Below are positions 1 to 11,106 of a DNA stretch of 64,000 nucleotides, piece after piece; position 1 is the stretch's first letter; each line of letters begins with the position of its first letter. Source of the DNA: Metaphire vulgaris (lineage: Eukaryota; Annelida; Clitellata; Crassiclitellata; Megascolecidae); contig CM030856.1 in NCBI GenBank assembly GCA_018105865.1, forward strand, positions 5,659,720 to 5,723,719, given 5' to 3'. The notes under the pieces were generated by a model that saw only the letters and a list, made by a program, of their open reading frames with translations, was not told the DNA's origin and made no database searches. A program made the translations under genes and the position numbers.

Positions 1-216
1 AGAAGAACTCCGGTCTCTAGCGTCGTTCTGTGCGATGGCCTGTTGAACCTCTTTCGTATCGGGTTACCAGATTATGTGCTATAATATAGGTTACACGATG
101 TTGATAATTGCGACGAAGAAAATAATTAAGATAATAAAGATGATGATAACATAAATACGACGACGACACAACGACGATGAAGATAGTTTCAGCCATAAAT
201 GACAGCATTCTCTTCC

Positions 217-217
<1 letters not shown>

Positions 218-269
<52 letters not shown>
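218..269. repeat. (CAT)n microsatellite
   Basis: About 17 uninterrupted CAT units. The methionine-rich reading frame on the minus strand is a product of this repeat. Confidence 0.95.
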
Positions 270-478
270 GCAATGTGCGACAGCAGCACCAGCATAAGTA
301 CAAGAAAGAAGCACCATTCAATACTAGACATTCAGTTTGAAGATCTGTTGACGTAGATAATAATATTCCATTCAGTAGCATTTAATTCTAACTATATTTA
401 GACGTTTCATATTATATACACTAACAGTGTTATACTATTATATCATATTTTAGTATTTCTCTTTTTGGCTGACGCTGC

Positions 479-873
479 TAGACGTGCCAATGCCTGGCAG
501 AATTATTCACCTTTTATGGCGTAACTCAAAAGAGCGGAATGAAATCAAAGTTGTCAGGTGTATGAAATCCAAAACGGTGTCGATGGTGGAACTTGATACC
601 GGGCGTGTATATATAGGCCTACCATCGATTAGCCTATTTGTCAACAGCTGTGGCCTTACATTCGCGGCTTGCTGTTACACACGGAACATTCGTGCATGCA
701 AAATAAATGGATTTGCACTTACACGCGTTGAATCGCCAAGTGGAATCAACGATATCAGAGTATCAGGCATGACAATGGAAATCAGATATAAGCCTAAAAC
801 AGAAAAGCTTCACAAAAAGTTTATTTGCATTTACATGAACGGGGACTGTTTGTTAATAGACGTCGACTATTAA
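479..873 (+). CDS. possible terminal coding exon, unknown protein
   Basis: An open frame of about 129 codons ends at a TAA at 871-873 and contains no simple repeat or mobile-element sequence. It follows a good splice-acceptor-like tract (pyrimidine-rich stretch ending in gctgctag at about 479-481), so it may be the last exon of a gene starting to the left of the window; the in-frame ATG at 490 could also serve as a start. The predicted product is mixed in composition with several cysteines and a basic C-terminal half, and shows no signal peptide or domain that I recognise. Chance ORFs of this length occur, so the coding assignment is uncertain. Confidence 0.3.
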
Positions 874-1377
874 AAGCGCAAAATTGGTTTTGTTATCTCC
901 AAATTTCCATCTGTTTACCAACATACAATTTTTCACATTCAGTTACAAAACGCTTTGCGATCTTTTTCTCTCGTTTGAAAGTTGGTGGCACATAAAACTG
1001 GAAGCACGAATGCTAGTATATACTATATACTCTTGAACCTTTATCCACGTAAGCATTATGTCCGGCAGTTTGCATCTATGAAGAAGCCTTTAAGTTCATA
1101 ATTCCATTGGTAAAGTAATGAATTCACAATTTTGAGGTTCATTTTATACATTGTTGTTAACACACATTATTAGGTAATTTAATCATAACTTGAACATTTT
1201 GTGCGACGGTAATGCCAGATGACCTGTATCTGATATACTCATCGTGTTTGGATACGTTTCTCTAGATATTCTAGAAAATCCTGGCTTTGAGCTTAAAATG
1301 ACTTTTTAAATGGCTCTCAAAACCGTTTCAACAGTAAGTTACTGTAGAGAGTATAGATTTCTTTGGTTTACAGGCAG
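874..1377. other. AT-rich spacer, nothing recognised
   Basis: No splice-flanked coding frame, RNA gene or repeat that I could identify. Short poly-T and poly-A runs only. Confidence 0.5.
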
Positions 1378-1385
1378 CCCCCAAG

Positions 1386-1575
1386 CAGTGGCAGCTCTAG
1401 GATTTGGCAAGTGGGGGCCGTTGGGGTGGCAACTTCTAATCATGGGGGCCAACCATTTGTTGTTTAATGTATGTAGCATTAAGTATAGGGTCCCAACTGG
1501 GGGGCCACTGGGGGGCCAGGCTCTCAATAGGGGACACGGGCCCCCATGGCCCCCCCCCCGGTGGAGCCGCCACTG
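1386..1575. mobile_element. hAT-like MITE, CAGTGGCGGCTC family
   Basis: Inverted termini CAGTGGCAGCTC and GAGCCGCCACTG (one base off perfect) enclose about 190 bp with G-rich and C-rich arms that fold back on each other. The flanks cccccaag (1378-1385) and cctccaag (1576-1583) match in 7 of 8 bases, as expected for an 8-bp hAT target-site duplication. There is no coding capacity. Confidence 0.85.
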
Positions 1576-1719
1576 CCTCCAAGACGCCAGATAGTTAACC
1601 TGAACTAAATCCGACTGCAATTACAGTGTACCTGCAGTTAGTAGTAAGTTTCTAAGTTCTGTATATGCGATTTTCCGGAATACAGGCTCGCTTGTCCACT
1701 CATTCACAAGGCCATTAGG

Positions 1720-2186
1720 CAGAGGCGTAGCCAGGAATATGATTTGGGAGGATATAAATATTTGAGGGTATAAACCTTAACTATAAACCACATAAACCAT
1801 ATAGACTACATATAACCAAATATAAATCACATAAAAAACTGTAAGGTAGACTGATTTGGAGGGGGCATATATACCGATATACCCCTCACCCCCAGAGACG
1901 TCATTTAACTGTTTTTCAGGGGGGCAAAACACTTTCGACCTGACAAGTTACAAGTTTGCGAAAAAGCTGACGACCTTTTTTTGCTTGTCAGCCAATTTTC
2001 ACGGTTAGGTTAGTTAAAGTAGTTACTTCAAATTACTCGACATCATCAAGCACTCCTTTAGGGCGTGTAAAATCTAAATAACACAAACATTGGCAAAAAA
2101 ATTTTTTCCCCTCAAAATCAGGGGGGCAAATGCCCCCTCTGCCCCCAAATGACGTCCCTGCTCACCCCCCAGTCGCTACGTCCCTG
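1720..2186. mobile_element. hAT-like MITE, CAGRGGCGTAGC family, split by a second element
   Basis: The left end CAGAGGCGTAGCC and right end CTACGTCCCTG are imperfect inverted repeats. The exact 8-bp duplication CCATTAGG lies at 1712-1719 and 2187-2194. A second element (1893-2160) sits inside it, so this one is the older insertion. Confidence 0.85.
1893..2160. mobile_element. nested hAT-like MITE, CAGRGACGTCATTT family
   Basis: The termini CAGAGACGTCATTT and AAATGACGTCCCTG are near-perfect inverted repeats, with the exact duplication CTCACCCC at 1885-1892 and 2161-2168. It carries the internal motif gacgacctttttttgcttg at about 1969-1991 that recurs in other families of the window. Confidence 0.9.
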
Positions 2187-2725
2187 CCATTAGGCCTAAT
2201 TAAAAATAATGTTGTTAACTAACTGAATTCCCATTGGTTGTCATACGACCATCTATCATCCACCAATAAGCGCTTCGAAAGAACGATCACGTGTCTTTAG
2301 CTCCGCCTCCAGTGAGTGAGTTTTGGTGTGATAACCGGAGAGTAAACGCGCTGCTATCTGTTTCTACTTGCTATCGTATCGTCGGTGTCTACAAATAAAT
2401 AAATGAGAATGTCGTTTTGACGCAAATGGGTCTGTAAATAAACCTACGTAATGAATCTGGAGTTATAGGACAAATGGATCCCCGAAGCAAGATCAATTAG
2501 GCGATGGAAAGCCTACGTCGGCCTTTCGATCCACTACTTTCGTAGGCATTATAATCAGGTAGGCCTAAATCACTATAGGCTACGACCGACACGCTCTTTA
2601 GTCGTCGGTTTCATGTCTGACATACAAAGCTATCATAAAAACTCACGAAATATTCAAATACATATTGTTAAATTATGACTGAACTTATGTTGAACCTTGA
2701 CTTAGGCCTTTTATTTGTCAAACAC

Positions 2726-2727
<2 letters not shown>

Positions 2728-2759
<32 letters not shown>

Positions 2760-2851
2760 TTTAATAATAATAACTAATAATGAAGAAGAAGAAGAACATG
2801 AACCTTTCACAGATAATAATAATAATAATAATATAATAAATTAATAGATGA
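2728..2851. repeat. AAT-type microsatellites
   Basis: Two interrupted runs of AAT units separated by a GAA tract. Confidence 0.85.
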
Positions 2852-3084
2852 ATGTAGGCTATATTATCTGTCATTGAGTGTAAGGATTGAGGACCCAACT
2901 ACTGTACAACATTGTCATCATCTTTCTTATCTGTCTGTATCTCATTTCTATACGATGTTTAATCTTTGACCTTGCCTCACTGATCAACTGTTTTAGAGTA
3001 AATGAATCTTCATACATAGCAGGCGCCGGTCATAATGACTCAACTGCACAGTTCGTGTGTACTGTAGGTTTGATATATAGCAAT

Positions 3085-3150
3085 TAACAATATTATAGCC
3101 GGGTTCAGAGTGGTTCAGTAGGGTCTGCCCAGTATGAGAACCAGTATGTT
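3085..3150. repeat. copy of the microsatellite-linked flank repeat
   Basis: Contains gggttcagagtggttcagta followed by gggtctgcccagtatgagaacc. The same block recurs next to many AAT microsatellites in the window (for example 29281-29330, 32330-32390, 37130-37172). Confidence 0.6.
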
Positions 3151-3343
3151 TCGTCCTTCCATCCATCCATTCATCCACGTTATGATCTTACTGTGTAATA
3201 TTCCTCGCCCTCTTGTCCTCAAGTAGCTGTAGTCTCCTTTGTCTTCGAATCTACAAATAAGAAGAATGAAACTTTGCAGTATACAATTTCATAACTGCAT
3301 AATTGAGATAAGTCAATACTTTCTACTCAATTATATTCAATAC

Positions 3344-3529
3344 CATTAGCGTCGCCATGGGGGGGAGGATGGGGGCAACTGCCTCCCAACCTGCCCCAGA
3401 CCACCTACCAGATTCGCGCAAATCCGGTGAGAAAGTTTTCTGTGGAGGGTGGTGGGGTGAGTGGCGGGTAAGGAATCTGACACGCTAGCCCCTTTTACCC
3501 CCCAGCAAAAATTCCTGGCGACGCCACTG
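3344..3529. mobile_element. hAT-like MITE, CAGTGGCGTCGCC family
   Basis: The left end CATTAGCGTCGCC pairs with the right end GGCGACGCCACTG. Flanks ttcaatac (3336-3343) and ttcaatgc (3530-3537) match in 7 of 8 bases. About 186 bp, non-coding. Confidence 0.8.
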
Positions 3530-3784
3530 TTCAATGCTCAATACTTTATGCAGCAGTCCAATAGCTATACAAGGCATCAGTTAGGCCAATGCTGGTTGAA
3601 TCTGTTGGTTGTAGATTTCATTGACTAAACAAATTGGCAGCAATCGGAAGTTCTCTACCTGATGAAGATTTGGATTTGACTGTAGTAAGATACAAGAGCT
3701 GTTTGCGAGTCCTTTGCGGTTGTTGTTTTGTGGGTAAATGACCTTTCTGTCTTGCACCCGTGTCAAAGGTCAAACCGGGTCAAG

Positions 3785-4444
3785 ATGAATAGTTATCCGA
3801 CAAATTCCTTTTTCGACGAGAAGTCTTCTTCTTTCCCCGGCGACGACCTTTCCTCCTTCCACTGCCCGGACCTGTTCCCCTCTGAGATATCCGACGCCGG
3901 TCGCGTCAGAAACATCGGATGCAAGAGAAGGAAGTCGGAAAACGCCGAAGCCTCCTCCTCCTCCTCTTCCTGCTACTACGCCCTGCACCACGATCCGAAC
4001 TCCTCGGGCCCTCTGGACATCCGTCCGGGACCGCCCGTCCAGCAGCAGCAGCAGCAGCAGCACCGCCGGGTCGCCAATCTGCGCGAGCGAGACCGTGCCC
4101 ACAGCGTCAACTCGGCCTTCACGACGCTGCGGGCGCTGATACCCACGGAGCCCGCCGATCGAAAGCTGTCGAAGATCGAAACGATCCGACTGGCCACCAG
4201 CTACATCTCCCACCTGCAGACGGTCCTCGTGGCCGGGTCGGACTGCGTCGAACAGCCGTGCATGAGGGCGCGGGCGCGGGCGCTGGCCGGAACCGTGCTG
4301 ACCGCGGCGAAGGAGGCCTCGCCGGAGGAGGAGGAGGACGACTACAGGGAGACGACGGCGTCCCTCGCTCCCATCTGCACCTTCTGCCTCAGCGCGTCGA
4401 AAACGAAGACCAAAACGATGAACGTTAGTAGTACCGATCTGTAA
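3785..4444 (+). CDS. paraxis/scleraxis-type bHLH transcription factor (exon 1)
   Basis: Encodes 219 aa if read to the TAA. Residues about 94-148 form a basic helix-loop-helix with the basic motif [12 protein letters not shown], the loop [15 protein letters not shown] and helix 2 ending ISHLQTVL, which is the signature of the TCF15 (paraxis)/scleraxis family. A second family hallmark, ICTFCLS, lies at about 197-203. These proteins bind E-boxes as heterodimers with E-proteins and act in mesoderm, muscle and tendon-type cells of vertebrates. The N-terminus has Ser runs and a short Gln run at 86-92; a Glu/Asp stretch follows the bHLH. ATG at 3785 is chosen because the protein then starts MNSYP and the upstream in-frame codons look non-coding. 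Vertebrate relatives have an intron soon after ICTFCLS. Here AAC|GTTAGT at 4423/4424 could be that donor, so the stop at 4442-4444 may be intronic (see 6395-6610). Confidence 0.9.
   Translation: MNSYPTNSFFDEKSSSFPGDDLSSFHCPDLFPSEISDAGRVRNIGCKRRKSENAEASSSSSSCYYALHHDPNSSGPLDIRPGPPVQQQQQQQHRRVANLRERDRAHSVNSAFTTLRALIPTEPADRKLSKIETIRLATSYISHLQTVLVAGSDCVEQPCMRARARALAGTVLTAAKEASPEEEEDDYRETTASLAPICTFCLSASKTKTKTMNVSSTDL
4424..4429 (+). other. possible splice donor of the bHLH gene
   Basis: GTTAGT follows a complete codon (phase 0), 18 codons after the ICTFCLS motif begins, close to where vertebrate scleraxis and TCF15 have their single intron. Unproven. Confidence 0.4.
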
Positions 4445-4499
4445 AGCTCGTTAATTACATTACATTATATAACTCATTGACCTGTAATTGTAAACGACC

Positions 4500-4591
4500 A
4501 AGCAACGAGGATTCTTTCATTTTGGCCCTTGCTATGCTACGGCGCTATATAAATTGTCATGAACAATAACAATAACAATAATAATAATTCA
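4500..4591 (+). mobile_element. LINE 3-prime tail remnant
   Basis: Contains cggcgctatataaattgtc followed by AAC/AAT repeats. The same gctatataaatt-(AAT)n ending occurs at 42930-43018 and after LINE-derived coding remnants at about 62690-62926, so it is read as a retrotransposon end. Confidence 0.55.
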
Positions 4592-4612
4592 TTCAGACAA
4601 AATATACCATCA

Positions 4613-4766
4613 GGGGCGTAGCGGCGGGGGTATATAAGGTATATATGTCTCCAAAATCATGCCAACTTAAAGTTTTTAAAGTGTTTTTTAAGATTTTCAA
4701 CGTTTGAAAAATGTATACCCTCCAAATTACATTATACCTCCAATCAAATTCCTGGCTACGCCCATG
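4613..4766. mobile_element. degenerate MITE, CAGGGGCGTAGC family
   Basis: Starts caggggcgtagcggcggggg and ends tggctacgcccatg, with the internal atataggtatatat and aagattttcaacg blocks typical of this family here (compare 5881-6032 and 17990-18148). No clear target duplication. Confidence 0.65.
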
Positions 4767-5479
4767 TATTATATTAAATAAGCAAACGATGTCGTTTTCA
4801 TTTAGATTCGGTTATAAAGGGTTAATAATAATACAGATAATAAAGCAATGATAAAAATAACGAAGTAATAATAATTATTATTATATCAATAGGGTTTAGA
4901 GTCAGTGGCGCCCACAGAAATGTTTCCAGGGGGTTAAATACAATGGTCGCGGCTAATATAGCTTTCAGGATATTCAATTCCTCAGTTCTTAGTTAAAGTT
5001 AGGTTTCTCGATTTCATTTTGCGTATCAGTGATATTTTAGAGTGAAATTATTGGTTAAAAGCCAAAATATAGGTCTAGTTAGATACAAAAATAGATTTGC
5101 ATTATCAGGATGGAATGCCCCCTCTTGTGACTTAGCATACCATGTTTCATTCTGCAGTATATTAGCTATACACGTTGAACGTTATACATAGAACGTCTAC
5201 AGACAACAGATAGCGTCTCATTGCGAGATTGTGTTGTAATGAATCAGTAATGTAATAAGACATTTATAGAGCGCCTTTTTTGAACTGGAAATAAGTAAGG
5301 GTGTCGTCTATTTTGTTTGCGCAATGGATCATATATAGATTAGGTCATTCTGAGTGACCAATGCCATCCCTGTCATGCATGAACAAGCAAATAAATAGAC
5401 GAACATTAAATAAAATCATCTTCTTCAGCATCATCATATACAGTAAACTTTAATAGAGCGACTAGTGAAGACTAGTGAA
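4767..5479. other. intergenic spacer
   Basis: AT-rich sequence with short AAT runs. No coding frame or RNA gene recognised. Confidence 0.5.
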
Positions 5480-5669
5480 CAGTGGCGGCTCCAAATGGGG
5501 AGGCCCGGGGGTCCGTGCGCCCCTATTGAATGTCTGGCCCCAGTGCCCCCCTGTTGGGACCCTATGCTTAGGCCTACTGCTACACACCTATCGACAAATG
5601 GTTGACTCCCATGCTTAGAAGCTGTCACCCCAACGCCTCCCCCACTTGCCAAATCCTGGAGCCGCCAAT
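5480..5669. mobile_element. degenerate hAT-like MITE, CAGTGGCGGCTC family
   Basis: Left end cagtggcggctcc, right end ggagccgccaata. The body (accatttgtcg, gttgggacccta motifs) matches the copies at 1386 and 8386. The right terminus has decayed and no duplication is visible. Confidence 0.75.
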
Positions 5670-5880
5670 ACTCATGAATATTTATAAGTCAGTATGTGTT
5701 TGTGTTTGTTATTACGCCAACCGATTATCTCCCAGAAGTGGTAATATAATTTATTTTGATAGTCAACTTAAGTCGGTTGGCACAATATCCATATTAAATT
5801 AGAACATTTCATTAGCGTGCACACACACACATAGACCTACACACCCGCTGTGGTGGTTTGGGTGTTCCTAGCGACCTGCA

Positions 5881-6032
5881 GGGGAGTAGCGACGGGGTAT
5901 ATCGGTATATATATCCCGAAAATCAGTCTACCTTAACGTTTTAATGTGTTTTAAAGATTTTAAAAGTTTTAAAAGATTTATAACCCCATCACATTATAAC
6001 CCCCCCACCAATCAAATTCTTGGCTACGCCCC
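5881..6032. mobile_element. MITE, CAGGGGCGTAGC family
   Basis: Left end caggggagtagcgacggggt, right end ttggctacgcccctg. The nearby flanks ctagcgac and ttagcgac resemble an 8-bp duplication displaced by three bases. Confidence 0.7.
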
Positions 6033-6394
6033 TGTTAGCGACCGACACAATCCCAAGGTATGGCAGCGATTGCTGGTTGTGCTCCATAGGCTGTAGCGCT
6101 ACGTCTTGCAGATTTAGTAAAGACTGCAGACGATATAATTTAGCTTGGCATACGAGTCTTTTGGGACCGAAGTGTTGAAAATACATTCACTCTGCAACAA
6201 TTACCACACCACACCGCCTGAAAGTCGAACCAATCCGCAGCGGAAAACTGCGCCGTCGTCTTCGGTAACCCTGACTCTAACCCTACGCTCGGTAATCTGG
6301 TTCTCTTAGAGCTCATGTGCTGTTTACACTTAACAACATGTGTGCGCTTCCTCCTTCCTATCGTCGGAAGTTCGGAACAGGTAACTGATAACAG

Positions 6395-6610
6395 ATAAGA
6401 CTTAAACGACAACGGCGGCTGGTAACTGGGGACGCCTTAACGGATTCGAGTTTGCTGCATACGACGAACGGCAGGGACGACGACTTGTCGGAGGCAATTA
6501 AGTCGCTGGATCGCGCAGACGTTCTCGGTGACAATCTCTCTGTTGACGAGACTTTTATCTCGGATGACATGCGTGCCCCGGAGAGTGACAGACGGAAGGA
6601 GAGGTGGTGA
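6395..6610 (+). CDS. coding-like terminal exon, possibly exon 2 of the bHLH gene
   Basis: A 71-codon open stretch ends in TGA at 6608-6610 and begins right after an AG (gataacag). The product starts IRLKRQRRLVTG, then is acidic and soluble-looking (DDDLSEAIKSLDRADVLGDN, DETFISDDM) and ends DRRKERW. Codon choice (GAC, TCG, ACG, CTG) resembles the certain exons of the window. It is in phase 0, which fits the putative donor at 4424, giving an intron of about 1.97 kb. Vertebrate paraxis/scleraxis second exons are short and begin with basic residues, which agrees only loosely. It could belong to another plus-strand gene or be chance. Confidence 0.35.
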   Translation: MRLKRQRRLVTGDALTDSSLLHTTNGRDDDLSEAIKSLDRADVLGDNLSVDETFISDDMRAPESDRRKERW

Positions 6611-7655
6611 CGTCCGGTGACGAAACGTAGCCTACTCCTCCGAGGCGTGGACGACATCTTCCGTCTGGAAGTGGTAGCTACGGTGTTGAAAGAAAGGGCG
6701 CGAAATGGAGGATGGGGAGGGGGAGGGGTGAAACACTGTGGCCAAAGAGGAAATGGAAATTGTTTCGAACGCCATTTTTCAGGACTTCCACTTCAACGCT
6801 CAGAAACATCTCCGCGCCCGATCACGTGACTACCTCACAGATAGTCACGTGACTAATATACCGTTTGCGCAGCCTCGTTTAGACTTGGATCCGTTCTCTG
6901 TTGAAACGAGGCTGAATGTTAGTCTCACGACGAGACGGATGAGACCATTCTTGATATTTGCTTAAAACCGTGGAGATTTTTTTTTTGGGGGGGGGGGGTG
7001 TACGCGTATGCAAATCTCCTTGACGACCTTTTAAACGGCTCTTTTCATTTTTTGCTTGTAGATACTTTTCAATTTAATTTAATCGTCGAAAATGCCGATG
7101 TGTCCCCACTATAAAGAAACCCGGCTACGCCACTGTTGTTGCTTGCCGACCGCGGCGATAATGCACTTATTTTGCGCCAGAGATGCGCTTATTTTGCGCC
7201 AGAGAGGTAATAATACTTCTTCTTTTCGAATTTATTTCCCATTCTGAATTTCTGATTAATTTAGCATCAACCTCATTCTTGTAGATTTGACGGAAGGATT
7301 ACAAATTTACAATTGTCCATCGCTGGAAATTAAATCAGTTTTCGACTTCATACGCATCTGATTTATTCACTTACAGTCACTTCTCTTACAATAGACAGAG
7401 AGACAGACAGACAGACAGACTGACTGACTGACTGACTGACTGACTGACGGGATTTGGGGGTTTCTGTGCCTTATTTCAATTGAAAATTGAACTCTTACTT
7501 GGTTTCCATATGCCAGTCTCATTATCTTATGGCTTTCACGACTGCATGAGGTCTAGGTTCAATGCAATGTCTGATAACAATCTCAAGTAGACCGTTAAGA
7601 TGAACACGCCCTTAACAAGTATATAGGATGCTGCTATTTTATACGCTAAATATGT
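6611..7655. other. intergenic spacer with repeat fragments
   Basis: Holds a MITE right end (ggctacgccactg near 7121-7133), a tandem ttattttgcgccagagaggt duplication at about 7164-7206, and GACA/GACT simple repeats at 7395-7448. No gene recognised. Confidence 0.5.
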
Positions 7656-7761
7656 TTGATTACTGGTACTCTGTTTAAAAGTCAGCCTGGCTTAATAAAG
7701 GATTTGTCGCTAAAGACTGATCCTAAGCTTATGCGAATGATATATTCGTATTATACATATC

Positions 7762-8157
<396 letters not shown>

Positions 8158-8385
8158 TATCTTAACTGTTTCGTGTATTTTTGTTCAGGCGAACAGAAGT
8201 GAAGTCATGCCAAGCTCCAGAGATTACGTCTACGACTGGATCACAGCGTAAAATGGCGAAGTCGGAATCCAAGTGAATGATTAGGATCTGCGTTGGAGTT
8301 TTTAAAAAAGTCATCCTTGTATAAAACGCACTACGCATTTTGAGATACCACTTGCAAGAAATAACAGCAATGTATCACTAAGAGA

Positions 8386-8567
8386 CAGTGGCGGCTCTAG
8401 GATTTGGTAAGTGGGGGGGGGACCGTTCGGGTGGCAACTTCTAATCAACCATTTGTTGTTTAATGTATGTAGCATTAAGTATAGGGTCCCAACTGGGGGG
8501 GGCACTGGGGAGGCCAAGCACTCAATAGGGGCACGGGCCCCCCTGGCCCCCCGTGGAGCCGCCACTG
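8386..8567. mobile_element. hAT-like MITE, CAGTGGCGGCTC family
   Basis: Termini CAGTGGCGGCTC and GAGCCGCCACTG are perfect over 12 bp, with the exact 8-bp duplication CTAAGAGA at 8378-8385 and 8568-8575. This is the best-preserved copy in the window and defines the family. Confidence 0.95.
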
Positions 8568-8692
8568 CTAAGAGACTGTTCAAATAGATGCACATTTGTG
8601 GCATGAAATATAATATTGTCTCCATGATTTGTTACCAGTTGAAGAATCATGATGCTGTTCCTTACAGTTTATTTTGGTCTATCGATTATTTT

Positions 8693-8949
8693 CATAGGTG
8701 GATTTAGAGTTTAATATTTGGGTAGGCTAGCATAGGGGTCTGGGGGGTTCCATCCAGCACGCGTGCCATCCAGCACGGGTGCCATCAAGCACGCGTGCCA
8801 TTCAGGATGCGTACCGTCCAGCACGGGTGCCGTCCATCACGCGTGCCATCCAACACGCGACAGACCTGGTGTTGATGGAAAAAACAATATTTTTGTTTTG
8901 GTGGGATTAGTTGGGTAGCTACCCTAGCCTTTAATAAAATCCGCCTATG
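8693..8949. mobile_element. MITE, CATAGGYGGATTT family, with internal 16-bp tandem array
   Basis: Left end cataggtggatttagagttt and right end aaaatccgcctatg are imperfect inverted repeats. The exact duplication ATTATTTT lies at 8685-8692 and 8950-8957. About seven copies of a 16-bp unit like ccatccagcacgcgtg fill 8751-8866. A related copy in the opposite orientation is at 47700-47870. Confidence 0.85.
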
Positions 8950-9502
8950 ATTATTTTACAGACTATTTTTGATCGTTTTGTCTTAGTTTGGCCAAGTTCT
9001 TGCTCGGTTTCAAAACAAACTTGTTAAATATTCCAGATAAACGCAAAGCCAATTCTCATATTGAAAACCAAATGCAATTTATTTGTAAAACTGTTCGAAT
9101 TTAGAACATTTTCGCTTTCATTCGATAACACGAACCAATTTTCCACTATAGTTCGGTCCACAGAATTTCGGTTTTTATACTGTAACTGGATAACGCATGC
9201 CTGTGGCGGGTAAGGTCTTCTTTCGCGAAAATTGCTACAAAGTCATTTACCAAAGTAATCGAATAAAAATCATTCTCTGGCGAACAGATTCAATGGACGC
9301 ATTCAATGAACGCATTCAATGGACGCGTTGAAAACCCCTATAGATTCTTATCGTCCTGTTTCAGCGTCCACAGGGTCCAGCATCCGGGGACTTTAGCGTC
9401 GAATCTTCAGGCGGATTCGCTGTCAGAAAACAGAAAACCTTGTGTCAGAAAACTTTGCCTTGATTTTTGGTGCAGAGATGCAGTCCAACTAAACCCTACT
9501 AC

Positions 9503-9685
9503 CAGCCTGTACCAGGGATATTTATACACCCCCTAACACCCCCACAATTTGAGACCGACACCCCAACACGCACACCCATTTCAGCTATGAGGTGGTCTTT
9601 TCTGCTTGTCAGACTTTTTTGGCAGGATACCCCAGAATTCCCCTACCCAATTTACCCTAAATTGAGATTCCTAGAAATAACCCTG
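9503..9685. mobile_element. MITE, CAGGGATATTTTTACACC family
   Basis: Contains cagggatatttatacacccc at 9513 and ends cctagaaataaccctg. The duplication CCTACTAC lies at 9495-9502 and 9686-9693, ten bases outside the usual left end, so the left terminus may carry a small insertion. Confidence 0.75.
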
Positions 9686-9895
9686 CCTACTACTAAGACA
9701 TTTCTCACTGTGCAGTGTACACGCTGTGGACAACGAATTTAACAAAAGTTGAAGATTCTCTTACGACCTCTGAACAATAACCACGTCAATTTATATTAGA
9801 AAAAATGCATACACAAAAATTATCTTTTCTTAATTCATACATCAATTATAATAGCTGTGGCGACCTCAGTAAATACGTCACTCTACCTGTAATTT

Positions 9896-10361
9896 TTACC
9901 TGTAGGCGATCAATTTGACCTTCTCTTGCCAGATAGGCGTCGGACGCATGCCTACCCCCACCACCCAAACTTGCGCCGCCCTCACCCGCCGGGAGGCGTG
10001 GAGGTGAATCCTCTCAGCCCCCCCCCCCCAATGCAAATCGAACTCGTGGTAGCAGGCTAGAGTCCTTCGCAAACCTTTTTCCAGATGCTTGGCGATGCTT
10101 CTGTCCAGATGACAAAGCACCTTCTGGACCAATGAGTCGCAGGAGATGCAAAGGGATTTCGACGTTCCGGGCCTTCCTGAACCTCCTCCTCCTGGTCTCT
10201 CCGCTCCTCCCGCTCCTCCTCCTATTCCTCCTCCTGCCTCTGCTTCTGTTCCTCCTCCTACCTGTTCTCCTCCCAGTCGTTCCCAACCAGAGCGAATCGA
10301 ATGGAGCGTGCCACCGCCGACTGCTTCTCCATCTGCAATCGTATCCGCTGAGAAATTCCCC
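9896..10361 (-). CDS. coiled-coil gene, terminal exon 18
   Basis: Starts after acceptor atttttcag. The phase-2 frame gives a Gly/Ala-rich linker, then SLVQKVLCHLDRSIAKHLEK and a Trp-Gly run encoded by a C10-12 homopolymer at about 10019-10030, with a stop at 9896-9898. The helix matches the ANKRD26 C-terminal layout (YLSKMxxELxxxIxxEL). Codons after the homopolymer are doubtful. Confidence 0.6.
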
Positions 10362-11071
10362 CTGAAAAATTAATGCAACGCGCTTTTGCACTTCATCGAA
10401 TAACTCCTGTAGCACTTACTTTAAACTAAAACGAATAGCGGCAAACGCCTTTCAATCGGGTGCAAATGGCGAACGCACAACCAGCACCATCTGGTCCAGG
10501 GATATTTTTACACCTCCCCAACACTCCCAATTTGAGACCGACACCCCCCCACCCCCTAACACCCCACCAATTTCAACTATGGGATGACCATTTTCTTTTG
10601 CTTGCCAGACTTTTTTGGCAGGGACCCCCAGAATTTACACCCGCCCCCGCCCCCAATCGAAAATCCTAGAAATAACCCTGATCTGGTCACAGGGCATTCA
10701 TCGCCGCCCTCTGTCGGTCGGTCGGTCCCCTGAATCGAGCGCTGACTTGCCGTGGTGTTCGACCTACACTGTACCTCTTACTTCCGTTTCCTGCCACCGC
10801 GGCTGGTGGTTTGGACGGCGATTCGACGCCGTCTTGCCCGCCCTGTCGTTTCCCGACCAGCTCCAGGAGTTTCAGCGTTTCGAGCTCTAGGGACGCCTTG
10901 TCAGAAACCAGCTGAACATAGGACCGACGCAACTGCGTTGACTCGCTCTGCAGAAGAAACATCAGGCCAAGTTCCGGGGAATTATTAAATAAAACCTTAC
11001 CTAAAAACCTCTGTAGGTATTTCTAAACTCGAAGGAGCGAACTATTTATTACGTGCGATCGGATGGCGGAT

Positions 11072-11106
<35 letters not shown>

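Noticed and set aside
1310..1620. Overlapping ORFs on both strands of about 93 codons
   Set aside because: They lie across a MITE. Similar ORFs recur in the other copies (5.5, 8.4, 12.3, 34.0, 55.8 kb) and are a by-product of its G- and C-rich arms.
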